28,890 nucleotides of DNA from Methylorubrum extorquens (GTDB lineage: Bacteria > Pseudomonadota > Alphaproteobacteria > Rhizobiales > Beijerinckiaceae), in contig NZ_JALJXF010000003.1 of NCBI RefSeq assembly GCF_024169925.1, forward strand, positions 1 through 28,890, given 5' to 3'. Numbering within the stretch: the first letter of the stretch is position 1; each line of letters starts with the position of its first letter. The notes beneath the pieces were generated by a model, which made no database searches, had not been told where the DNA came from, and saw nothing but the letters and a program-made list of their open reading frames with translations. Of the stretch, positions 22,741 to 28,832 are shown one piece after another. A program made the position numbers and the translations under genes.

Positions 22741-22961
22741 GCCTCCTTCGCGTCTGCGGCGAGCCGCGCCAGATCCGCGAGATTGACGAAGCTCTGCCCG
22801 AACCGGGGCTGGCCGGTGCCGTCGTCCGTGCCGTCGAGAACGACATAGACAGGGACCAGGACCGCCGAAGCATCCGGCCGAGAAGGAAGGATTGAGTCGG
22901 GATCGCCAAGCAGCCCAACTGCCGGATTTTCTAGCCTCGTAAGGGTAATCTTCTTTTCCAT
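22737..22961 (-). CDS. Small hypothetical protein
   Basis: This 74-residue acidic protein (EKKITLTRLENPAVG, then PVYVVLDGTDDGTG) is likely a short beta-type protein. It is not recognised. ATG at 22961 has CAGG eight bases upstream. It is the first gene of the leftward phage operon and overlaps the tail-fibre-like gene by four bases (GTGA). A small virion or assembly protein is possible from position only. Confidence 0.6.
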   Translation of the reverse strand: MEKKITLTRLENPAVGLLGDPDSILPSRPDASAVLVPVYVVLDGTDDGTGQPRFGQSFVNLADLARLAADAKEA

Positions 22962-23017
22962 TGCACAGCCTGCTAGTTTTCGCGGGTTCAGTCGCTCAGC
23001 GAGCACGGACCTCAGGT

Positions 23018-23227
23018 CTAGGCGGCCACAGACAGAGCCGAGGCCGGGCCAGCAGGCCGCGGCGGCTCATGATCGGAAGAGGCACGGGGCGCCCGCAGCC
23101 ACATCGCCAAGGCAGCGCGGGTTGCTGCGGACAGGGTAACGCCCGTGTGGCGGCTCTGGGCCGCGAGATCCTTCCGCAAGTCGGAGGGCAGGCGAACGTT
23201 CAGGACTTCATCGCAGGAAGCGCGCAC
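23018..23227 (-). CDS. Ribbon-helix-helix regulator
   Basis: This 69-residue protein has an RHH fold: strand VLNVRLP, helix SDLRKDLAAQSRHTG, then TLSAATRAALAMWLRA. The tail is Pro/Ala-rich. RHH proteins dimerise and insert a two-stranded sheet in the major groove. GTG at 23227 follows GGGAG at seven bases. Upstream lies a TAACAC/GTGTTA operator and a possible -10 (23263-23297). It stands directly before the phage operon and may repress it. Confidence 0.8.
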   Translation of the reverse strand: MRASCDEVLNVRLPSDLRKDLAAQSRHTGVTLSAATRAALAMWLRAPRASSDHEPPRPAGPASALSVAA

Positions 23228-23262
23228 GGAAAAGCTCCCGAAATCTAATGACTTCAGGAGGA

Positions 23263-23297
23263 TAACACCCGCGCCGGGGTTGTGTTACGCTCTTATA
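23263..23297 (-). promoter_or_regulatory. Promoter and operator for the leftward RHH gene and phage operon
   Basis: On the minus strand TATAAG (23297-23292) is a fair -10; the -35 (TTCCAC near 23315-23320) is weak. Just downstream, TAACAC at 23263-23268 mirrors GTGTTA at 23282-23287. An operator there would block transcription start. No other promoter is apparent before the phage genes. Confidence 0.45.
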
Positions 23298-23347
23298 TCC
23301 CGCCCGTACCAGTGGAACCCACAGTCTCTACCGGGTGGATATTTTGC

Positions 23348-23887
23348 CTAATCTTTCTTTTCGACGCCCGGCCCATAGACCTCCCCAAGACGCGCGAGGG
23401 CGGAAGCATCACGGGGCGGGCTCTCCGGACGAGATCGCAGCCGAGCTTTCCTGGCTGAATACGACTCGGGCAGGCTCCGAAAAACGTCGGTGATTACGCC
23501 GAGCACCGCGCGCTCTGCCGCCCGGCGGGTATCCTCGTCATCGCGAATGGATTTTCCGCTTCTTTGCTCGGCTTCTTGAATAGCAAGGGCCGGGAGCGCC
23601 CATAGGGTGAATAAGCTGTCACCCCCGCATTGCATTAGCAGTAATTCTTCCTGCTGCGAGAGCAAGTCATGGGTAGCGCCAAATGCTCTTTCGGCGCAGG
23701 CATCAACTGTTGCCTTAATCATCTCGGGAAAATCAATGGATCGCTCAAGGCGTAGCTCTAGCTCTTGAGCCATCGACCGGCCGGCGACTTCTGCGGACGC
23801 GGCCAGCTTGTCACGCAAGGTAGGCGACACGCGGGTCTGAAGGGGCACCCGCTGCGGAACAGCTTCGGAAGGCTTCGCATGAGCCAT
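23348..23887 (-). CDS. Arc-like ribbon-helix-helix protein with long C-terminal domain
   Basis: This 179-residue protein has an Arc-type RHH near the N-terminus (VPLQTRVSPTLRDKL, then SAEVAGRSMAQELELRLERS). A longer helical domain follows (IKATVDACAERAFGATHDLL and TRRAAERAVLGVITDVFRSL), and then a basic tail. It is probably a transcriptional repressor with an oligomerisation or ligand domain. ATG at 23887 follows AGGAGG at seven bases, the best ribosome binding site in the area; the longer frame from 23938 is not needed. It diverges from the replication operon at 24061 and could control both directions. Confidence 0.8.
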   Translation of the reverse strand: MAHAKPSEAVPQRVPLQTRVSPTLRDKLAASAEVAGRSMAQELELRLERSIDFPEMIKATVDACAERAFGATHDLLSQQEELLLMQCGGDSLFTLWALPALAIQEAEQRSGKSIRDDEDTRRAAERAVLGVITDVFRSLPESYSARKARLRSRPESPPRDASALARLGEVYGPGVEKKD

Positions 23888-23975
23888 TCTGTGACCTCCT
23901 GTGCCTGCCGTCTCTTCCGTCACTGCCGTACCTATCACTCGCCCCGACCGCCGACAAGGGCTCTGGTGAACAACA

Positions 23976-24046
23976 GGTAAATGAATACCCCCAGCACTTG
24001 CGGAACCTGCCGCACAGGCGTAGGTTTTTCATTGACGGGTAAATGA
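23976..24046. promoter_or_regulatory. Divergent control region with direct repeats and leader hairpin
   Basis: GGTAAATGA occurs at 23976-23984 and again at 24038-24046, a likely binding-site pair. Between them AACCTGCC (24004-24011) can pair with GGC-gt-AGGTT (24017-24026), followed by T's to 24029, which resembles a weak terminator or attenuator on the plus strand. A -35-like TTGCGG (23998-24003) and TAGGTT (24021-24026) are poor promoter matches. Confidence 0.4.
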
Positions 24047-24060
24047 TCGGAGCCGGACGG

Positions 24061-24273
24061 ATGAGCTACGCTGACATTGTGAAGCGCGCGCGAGAGGGTC
24101 GGCCGCTCAAGGTTCCGGACTTGGCAGAAGCCAGCGGGTTTTCGCGCAACGTGCTCTATCAGGCGATCAAGCGGAACGAGTTGGACGCGGTTCGGCTCGG
24201 ACGCGCGGTCGTAGTGCCCGCGCCGGCCGCCCTGAAGCTGCTCGGCATCAAAAGCGAGCCTGCCGCCGCCTGA
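24061..24273 (+). CDS. Excisionase/MerR-like small HTH protein
   Basis: This 70-residue protein carries an HTH_17-type fold: LKVPDLAEASGFSRNVLYQA (21-40), then IKRNELDAVRLGRAVVVP, the turn-strand pattern typical of excisionases and phage regulators. It likely binds DNA near its own promoter or acts as a directionality factor for the recombinase. ATG at 24061 follows GGACGG closely; an in-frame ATG at 24043 is weaker. It heads the rightward replication operon. Confidence 0.82.
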   Translation: MSYADIVKRAREGRPLKVPDLAEASGFSRNVLYQAIKRNELDAVRLGRAVVVPAPAALKLLGIKSEPAAA

Positions 24274-24340
24274 CGCAACGCTGTCGGCGGGGCTTTCCTG
24301 CCGGCATCCCCACACCGAAGCATGGAGGCCACGCAACGCG

Positions 24341-24553
24341 ATGGCTCGAAACGTCAGAACCCCCGCCGGGGCAAACGGCGAGGGCTCTGGAAAAAGTGTC
24401 GGCTTGCACGGCGACACCTTCCAGATAGCGCCTCACCGCTCCGAAATCCAGAGCAATCGTCTCCGCAGCCGCTACGGTCTCACGCCCGAGACTGCCGCGC
24501 TCGTTGCGGCGATGGTCTACGCAGTTCCCGAACACTGGAGCGCGCGCCAATGA
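24341..24553 (+). CDS. Small hypothetical protein
   Basis: This 70-residue protein is not recognised. It has a Gly-rich start and the helix LTPETAALVAAMVYAVPEHW near its end. The upstream ribosome binding site is weak. Its stop overlaps the next start as ATGA, one of a chain of four such overlaps in this operon, which supports that it is translated. Confidence 0.55.
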   Translation: MARNVRTPAGANGEGSGKSVGLHGDTFQIAPHRSEIQSNRLRSRYGLTPETAALVAAMVYAVPEHWSARQ

Positions 24554-24771
24554 GCGGCGCCCCAGATCTCAGCATGATCCGCGGCGAGATCGCGGCAGTC
24601 TGCGCCCGTGTCGCCGCCCATGCCAACGCCGCCATGGTTCACGCCGATGCGGAGTGCGACCGGGGCCTCGCCTTTGAGCTTCGGTGCGCCAGCGCCGCGC
24701 TCCTCTCGGCGGCTGAACTGAGCGGCCACCTTCGCCCCTCCCGCCAGCAGCAGGGGGAGCGCGCGGCATGA
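24550..24771 (+). CDS. Small helical hypothetical protein
   Basis: This 73-residue protein is almost wholly Ala-rich helix (MIRGEIAAVCARVAAHANAA and LAFELRCASAALLSAAELSG) and may dimerise as a helical hairpin. Both ends overlap neighbouring genes by ATGA, so it is part of a tightly coupled operon upstream of primase and helicase. Function unknown. Confidence 0.65.
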   Translation: MSGAPDLSMIRGEIAAVCARVAAHANAAMVHADAECDRGLAFELRCASAALLSAAELSGHLRPSRQQQGERAA

Positions 24772-25031
24772 GCGGCAGTGTTCTCACCTTCCCTCGCAAG
24801 AACGTGCGCCCGCACCGGCCGACGCCCCTCGCGCCGATCGGTGGCGACGTGCTCGTGATCGACGGCGAGGGCGGCGGCTTCGTCGTCTACGACGAGAGCC
24901 CGAGCGGCGGGTCTGCCGGTGTCCACGGCGAGTTCGAGGACCACGGCGAGGCGATGGAGTGCGCTCGCCGGATCGCCCAGCAGATCAACGCGCGGTCACT
25001 CTCCGACATCTCGACAGGGGGCGCCGCATGA
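24768..25031 (+). CDS. Small hypothetical protein
   Basis: This 87-residue protein begins GSVLTFPRKNVRPHRPTP and has a beta-rich middle (GDVLVIDGEGGGFVVYDESP) ending in a helix (EAMECARRIAQQINARSL). The layout recalls small single-domain proteins of alphaproteobacterial phages, but no family is assigned. Coupled by ATGA overlaps on both sides. Confidence 0.65.
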   Translation: MSGSVLTFPRKNVRPHRPTPLAPIGGDVLVIDGEGGGFVVYDESPSGGSAGVHGEFEDHGEAMECARRIAQQINARSLSDISTGGAA

Positions 25032-25393
25032 GCCGCGTCCTCACACCCGCCGAAGCGGATCGCCGGTTCTTCCAGCGGTTCACGGATCGTCGGCATCGCG
25101 TCCGCGTGGCAGCCCGCAGTGAGATCGAGACCGCCAGCCGCGAGGGCCGTCTTACCGCTGCAATTCCCGATGGCTACCGCGCGCACGTCGGTGTGATGCT
25201 TCTGAGCCGTGGCGCATTGCAATTCGCAATCGGAGTGCTCGCCGAGGGCGCTGATTGCGACATGACCGAGCGCGAGGCCCGCGGCGCCTTCGCCCTCCTT
25301 TTCCGCCAGGACGACGCGCAGCTCATCGCATGGGCTGCCGAACGCAATCGCCCGCAGGGACTAACGCCCCTGCCCCGCCGAAACGATGCGTGA
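25028..25393 (+). CDS. Hypothetical protein upstream of primase
   Basis: This 121-residue basic protein has helices EADRRFFQRFTDRRHRVRVA and a middle VGVMLLSRGALQFAIGVLAE, ending MTEREARGAFALLFRQDDAQ. It could bind nucleic acid, judging by its charge. The start at 25028 overlaps the previous stop as ATGA. It ends 14 bases before the primase start and belongs to the same operon. Unrecognised. Confidence 0.65.
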   Translation: MSRVLTPAEADRRFFQRFTDRRHRVRVAARSEIETASREGRLTAAIPDGYRAHVGVMLLSRGALQFAIGVLAEGADCDMTEREARGAFALLFRQDDAQLIAWAAERNRPQGLTPLPRRNDA

Positions 25394-25407
25394 GGAGGCT
25401 CCGCACG

Positions 25408-26340
25408 GTGGCCCTTACCCTCTCCGAAATCGCCCGCGCTTTGGGCGGCAAGGTCAACGGCAACCAAGCCCTGTGTCCCGGCCCCGGCCATAGCCGGAAA
25501 GACCGCAGCCTGTCCGTGAGGCTGGCAACGTCGTCACCCAAGGGGTTCGTTGTTCACTCGTATTGCGGTGATGATTGGCGCGACTGCGAAGAGCACGTTG
25601 CGCAGGCCCTTGGGCTGCCCCTGGATCACTGGCGCGAGGAGAAGGAGCGCCGCGCCTACGATCCAGACAGGGAGCGCCGCCGCCGCGAGGCTCGTGCCGA
25701 GGCCGAGCGCCAAGAAGCCATAGAGAACGCTCGGCGCCAGCGCAGCGCTCTCCGGATCTGGAATGCGGCGAGCGACCCGCGCGACACCATCGTCGCCGAC
25801 TACCTGAGATCTCGCGGCCTCGAACTCCCCGACGACATCGCCGGAGAGGCTATCCGTTTTGCCGCACGCTGTCCGTGGGGCGAAAACTTCCTGCCGGCTA
25901 TGGTCGCGCCCTTCGTCAACATCGAGACAGGCGAAATCACCGGCATCCACCGCACGGGCCTGACCACGGACGGGCGCAAGGTCGGCCGTAAGATGCTCGG
26001 CATCGCGGCCGGGGCCGCGATCATGCTGGACCCGTGCGAGGCCGTCAGCCTTGGGCTGGCGATCGGCGAGGGCATCGAGAGCAGCCTAAGCGCACGGCAA
26101 CTCGGCATCCGCCCCGTGTGGGCGCTCGGCAGTGTTGATGCGATCCGGACTTTCCCCGTCCTGCCGGGCGTGGAGGGCCTAACCGTGTTGGGCGAGACCG
26201 GAGACAGCGGCGCCAGCGAGAGCGCTTGCCGCGAAGTCGGCACCCGCTGGCACCGTGCCGAGCGCACCGTCGAAATCATCGTGCCCCGCGTGCGCGGAGA
26301 CCTAAACGACGCGATCCAAGCGGGAGGCGCCGCAGCATGA
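25408..26340 (+). CDS. CHC2/TOPRIM primase
   Basis: This 310-residue protein has a zinc-binding start (ALCPGPGHSRKDRSL with Cys23 and His28, then SYCGDDWRDC with Cys53 and Cys60), a charged linker (77-110) and a middle with KVGRKMLG (191-198). A TOPRIM_3 region follows, with AIGEGIESSLSA (219-230) and GLTVLGETGDSGASE (257-271), ending RGDLNDAI. It should make RNA primers for replication. The usual acidic pair in the second TOPRIM motif is altered (GETGDSG), so activity may differ. GTG at 25408 follows GAGGAGG at nine bases. It overlaps the helicase gene by ATGA. Confidence 0.85.
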   Translation: MALTLSEIARALGGKVNGNQALCPGPGHSRKDRSLSVRLATSSPKGFVVHSYCGDDWRDCEEHVAQALGLPLDHWREEKERRAYDPDRERRRREARAEAERQEAIENARRQRSALRIWNAASDPRDTIVADYLRSRGLELPDDIAGEAIRFAARCPWGENFLPAMVAPFVNIETGEITGIHRTGLTTDGRKVGRKMLGIAAGAAIMLDPCEAVSLGLAIGEGIESSLSARQLGIRPVWALGSVDAIRTFPVLPGVEGLTVLGETGDSGASESACREVGTRWHRAERTVEIIVPRVRGDLNDAIQAGGAAA

Positions 26341-27599
26341 GCTTCAACCCCCACGAAGCTTCCGCCTACTTCGACAGCCGCCCGTTCGCCCCCCTGTTGG
26401 AGGACGAGGAGCCCGAGCGCTACCCGTCACCCGACGGCGGCACCGCGCCGGCCCAGGCGCCGCCGCAGATCAAAGCGAAAGCGTTCAAATGGTGCGAGCC
26501 GGCGAAGATCCCGCCTCGTGAGTGGGTCTACGGCCGGCACCTGATCCGGCGGTATGTCAGCACGACCGTCGCCCCCGGCGGCCTCGGCAAGTCGTCGCTC
26601 GCCCTAGTCGAAGCCGTCGCCATGGTCAGCGGTAAAGACTTGCTCGGCGAACGCCCGACCGAGCCCCTACGGGTCTGGTACTGGAACGGCGAAGACCCCG
26701 CCGACGAGTTGCAACGCCGCGTCATGGCCGTGGCTCTGCACTACGACCTTAGACCCGATGACATCGGCGAGCGGCTGTTCATCAACTCAGGCCGAGACAC
26801 GGAAATTGTGATCGCCGAACAGAGCCGCGACGGCGTGATGGTGGCCGCGCCCGTGGTCGAGGCCGTCAAGGAGACGATCCGCGAGAACCGGATTGACGTG
26901 GTCATCATCGACCCGTTCGTGTCCTCGCACCGCGTCTCGGAGAACGACAACGGCGCCATTGACCGGGTTGCGAAGACTTGGGCGCGGATCGCCGAAGAAA
27001 CAAACTGTGCCGTCGAGCTGATCCACCACGCCCGCAAGACCAACGGCGCCGAGGTGACGATCGAGGACAGCCGGGGCGCCGTGGCCCTGCTTTCGGCCGC
27101 GCGGTCTGCCCGCACCCTCAACGGTATGACGAAGGACGAGGCGGAAAGTGCAGGCGTCCAGAACCGCCGCTCTCATTTCAGGGTGGACAACGGCAAGGCG
27201 AACCTCGCGCCGCCGCCGGAGGGTTCGACGTGGTTCAAGATGGAGTCGGTCGCGCTCGGCAATGGCCCCCTCAACAGCGACGGCGACCACATCGGCGTGG
27301 TTACGGGCTGGACGTGGCCCGATCCGCTCGACGGCGTTCAGACTGCCGATCTCAGGGCAGCGCAAGCAGCCGTCAGCGCAGGCGGCCAGTGGCGCGAGAA
27401 CTCGCAGTGTCGGGATTGGGTCGGCATCCCAATCGCTCAGGCGCTCAAGCTCGACCTATCGAAGAAGCCGGACAGGTCGAAAGTTATCCGCCTGCTCAAG
27501 ATCTGGATCGGCAACAAAATGTTCGTCGTCACCAAGGGACTGGACGAGCACCGCAAGCCACGATCCTTCGTAGAAGTGGGGGAGATTGCCAGTGATTGA
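26337..27599 (+). CDS. RepA-type hexameric helicase (AAA_25)
   Basis: This 420-residue RecA-fold ATPase has Walker A PGGLGKSS (80-87), the strand LRVWYWNGED with an acidic turn (111-120), Walker B VVIIDP (188-193), and ELIHHARKTN (227-236) followed by SRGAVALLSAARSARTL, the RSF1010 RepA pattern. It should act as the replicative DNA helicase of the element, alongside the adjacent primase. The C-terminal part (about 330-420) ends in a winged-helix-like region. ATG at 26337 overlaps the primase stop. The DNA after its stop is the TGGCGCA repeat array, a likely loading site. Confidence 0.9.
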   Translation: MSFNPHEASAYFDSRPFAPLLEDEEPERYPSPDGGTAPAQAPPQIKAKAFKWCEPAKIPPREWVYGRHLIRRYVSTTVAPGGLGKSSLALVEAVAMVSGKDLLGERPTEPLRVWYWNGEDPADELQRRVMAVALHYDLRPDDIGERLFINSGRDTEIVIAEQSRDGVMVAAPVVEAVKETIRENRIDVVIIDPFVSSHRVSENDNGAIDRVAKTWARIAEETNCAVELIHHARKTNGAEVTIEDSRGAVALLSAARSARTLNGMTKDEAESAGVQNRRSHFRVDNGKANLAPPPEGSTWFKMESVALGNGPLNSDGDHIGVVTGWTWPDPLDGVQTADLRAAQAAVSAGGQWRENSQCRDWVGIPIAQALKLDLSKKPDRSKVIRLLKIWIGNKMFVVTKGLDEHRKPRSFVEVGEIASD

Positions 27600-27873
27600 G
27601 ACCCCCTTCCGTGAAGTGGTGCGGATGTGCGCCACCACCTGCGCCCCCCTAAAGGGGGGTGGCGCAAGTGGCGCAGTGGCGCAAACCCCGCACTTTGCGG
27701 CACCTGCGCCACCCTGCGACACCTCGTTTTTTCAAGTGGCGCAGAGCGGAATGCGTCACCTGCGCGCCACTCAGACAAGTTGCGCCACCTGGAAAGTGCG
27801 GAACGGGGCCAAAAACTCCGATTTTCAGGCTCAAAACGGGGTCGAAACGGCCCCGGTGCGGGGGCTCCAATGA
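27592..27873 (+). CDS. Short frame spanning the TGGCGCA array, possible gene
   Basis: A 93-residue frame opens with GTG at 27592 behind GGGGGAG at seven bases, overlaps the helicase stop by 8 bases and ends with ATGA onto the next gene. The signals look like real coupling, but the product (VREV then CATTCAPLKGGG and CATWKVRNGAK) is low in structure and its DNA is a repeat array, so it may be translated only to link the operon. No function is suggested. Confidence 0.4.
   Translation: MIETPFREVVRMCATTCAPLKGGGASGAVAQTPHFAAPAPPCDTSFFQVAQSGMRHLRATQTSCATWKVRNGAKNSDFQAQNGVETAPVRGLQ
27628..27788. repeat. TGGCGCA/TGCGCCA repeat array after the helicase gene
   Basis: TGGCGCA occurs at 27660, 27669, 27677 and 27737. 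TGCGCCAC occurs at 27628, 27705 and 27781, with one-base variants at 27696, 27715, 27752 and 27762. Copies in each cluster are 8-10 bp apart, and the orientation switches between clusters. A G-run/C-run hairpin (27644-27659) separates the first two. The array is directly downstream of the primase-helicase pair and is a good candidate for an iteron-type origin. Confidence 0.7.
27640..27666. other. GC hairpin CCCCCCT-AA-AGGGGGG
   Basis: CCCCCCT at 27644-27650 pairs with AGGGGGG at 27653-27659 around an AA loop, and outer TGCG and CGCA words extend it. It lies inside the repeat array. With no T-tract behind it, it is more likely an origin structure than a terminator. Confidence 0.5.
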
Positions 27874-28127
27874 TTGCCGCCATGGATCGCTGGGGGCCGT
27901 TCGCTGACGGCATCGACAACGCCGAGCGGCTGGCCCGCCTACGTGCCCTTCGTGCCATCACCCACCTGTGCGCCGGCCCGCGCGGCGACCGTCTCGCCGA
28001 CGAGTTGCAACGCGCCGAACGCGACGTGTCGCGCCTCCCGGCCGCCCTCGCTCAGATCGAGGCCCTAACCGCCTTGGACCGTCGCCAAGTCCTCGCGTCC
28101 TTCGCCCGCATCCACCGATCCGCTTGA
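27870..28127 (+). CDS. Small hypothetical protein
   Basis: This 85-residue helical protein (DNAERLARLRALRAITHLCA, then LADELQRAERDVSRLPAALA and RRQVLASFARI) is not recognised. ATG at 27870 overlaps the preceding stop as ATGA and follows GGGGG; an in-frame ATG at 27882 is possible. It continues the rightward operon. The Leu/Arg heptads suggest a short coiled coil. Confidence 0.6.
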   Translation: MIAAMDRWGPFADGIDNAERLARLRALRAITHLCAGPRGDRLADELQRAERDVSRLPAALAQIEALTALDRRQVLASFARIHRSA

Positions 28128-28140
28128 GAACCGCCGCCAC

Positions 28141-28359
28141 ATGACGCCTCGCGAACTCGCCGCCTACCGCGCTGGCCTGCGCCAAGCCGCTGAATGGGCG
28201 CTCGTCGCCGCCCTGTCCCTCGAACTCCGAGACGACGCGGGCGAGCTGCGCCAGCAGGCAGCCGTTGCCGCCCTTCGCGGACTTGCCGAGGGCCTGAAAG
28301 CCGACACCACCCACCAGCCCGCAGGAGTGCCGCACCATGCCGACGCACAGCACGCTTGA
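28141..28359 (+). CDS. Small helical hypothetical protein
   Basis: This 72-residue protein begins MTPRELAAYRAGLRQAAEWA and continues LELRDDAGELRQQAAVAALR. I recall similar short proteins in alphaproteobacterial phage and plasmid operons without known role. The ribosome binding site (GAGAA) is moderate. It starts 13 bases after the previous gene and overlaps the next start. Confidence 0.6.
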   Translation: MTPRELAAYRAGLRQAAEWALVAALSLELRDDAGELRQQAAVAALRGLAEGLKADTTHQPAGVPHHADAQHA

Positions 28360-28609
28360 GCCGGTCGAGGCGACCACGAAGGCCATCGACGCCCTGCTCT
28401 GCGCGATCGAGGGCAACCCGGCGGCCGGAGCCGTCGCAGCCTACCGCGCCGCCATCACCCGCCACGGCCGGGGCCTAGTCGAGACCGCCGGCCCCGAAGC
28501 GCTCGACACGGTGCGGGATCGCGTCGCCGCCCTCGCGCCCCTCACGGCCCAAGACCGCCGGGAGATCGTCGCACAGGCATGGGCCGGGTTGGCGCCTCCT
28601 GCCGTTTGA
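28337..28609 (+). CDS. Small hypothetical protein, last gene of the operon
   Basis: This 90-residue helical protein (EATTKAIDALLCAIEGNPAA, then GPEALDTVRDRVAALAPLTA and DRREIVAQAWAGLA) is not recognised. ATG at 28337 follows AGGAG at nine bases and overlaps the previous gene by 23 bases. It is followed by AT-rich non-coding DNA with a short TTGATT-aaa-AATCAA dyad that could end transcription. Confidence 0.6.
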   Translation: MPTHSTLEPVEATTKAIDALLCAIEGNPAAGAVAAYRAAITRHGRGLVETAGPEALDTVRDRVAALAPLTAQDRREIVAQAWAGLAPPAV

Positions 28610-28638
28610 AATCCGTTGATTAAAAATCAAAGCGGCCC

Positions 28639-28689
28639 GCTATCCGCCGGTAAGAACCGGACGTTTTCGACCGTTAGGAAACGGATAGC
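28639..28689. repeat. Paired 14-bp dyads, possible three-way junction
   Basis: CCGGT-aaga-ACCGG (28647-28660) and CCGTT-agga-AACGG (28671-28684) share the pattern CCGKTARGAAMCGG and start 24 bp apart. Outer words GCTAT (28639-28643) and ATAGC (28685-28689) can close them into one junction. They could be tandem operator sites or a folded RNA or DNA element. Confidence 0.5.
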
Positions 28690-28814
28690 CTGATCGCCGA
28701 GCCCGCGGTTTCCCCGCGTTTAAAACCGCGCCCACCCTCGTTTTCGACAGGTTATAAAACGTGTCGGGCCTCTCCTATCCATCACCTGGATATGCGACCG
28801 CCACCGCTGTTCCG

Positions 28815-28832
28815 GCCGTTGTTCTGAATGGC
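28815..28832. repeat. Hairpin module related to those at the window start
   Basis: GCCGTT-gttctg-AATGGC (one G-T pair) is preceded by CCGCTGTTCCG, as the hairpins at 18-29 and 230-245 are preceded by CCGCTGTTTC. The bases after it (AACG then TTGATC) also resemble those after the first module (AACG then TTATC). Confidence 0.5.

Noticed and set aside
23935..24417. Minus-strand frame of 160 codons
   Set aside because: It is antisense to the excisionase-like gene and crosses its promoter region.
27640..27666. Rho-independent terminator after the helicase gene
   Set aside because: The stem is strong, but no T-tract follows it and the next genes continue in a coupled manner.
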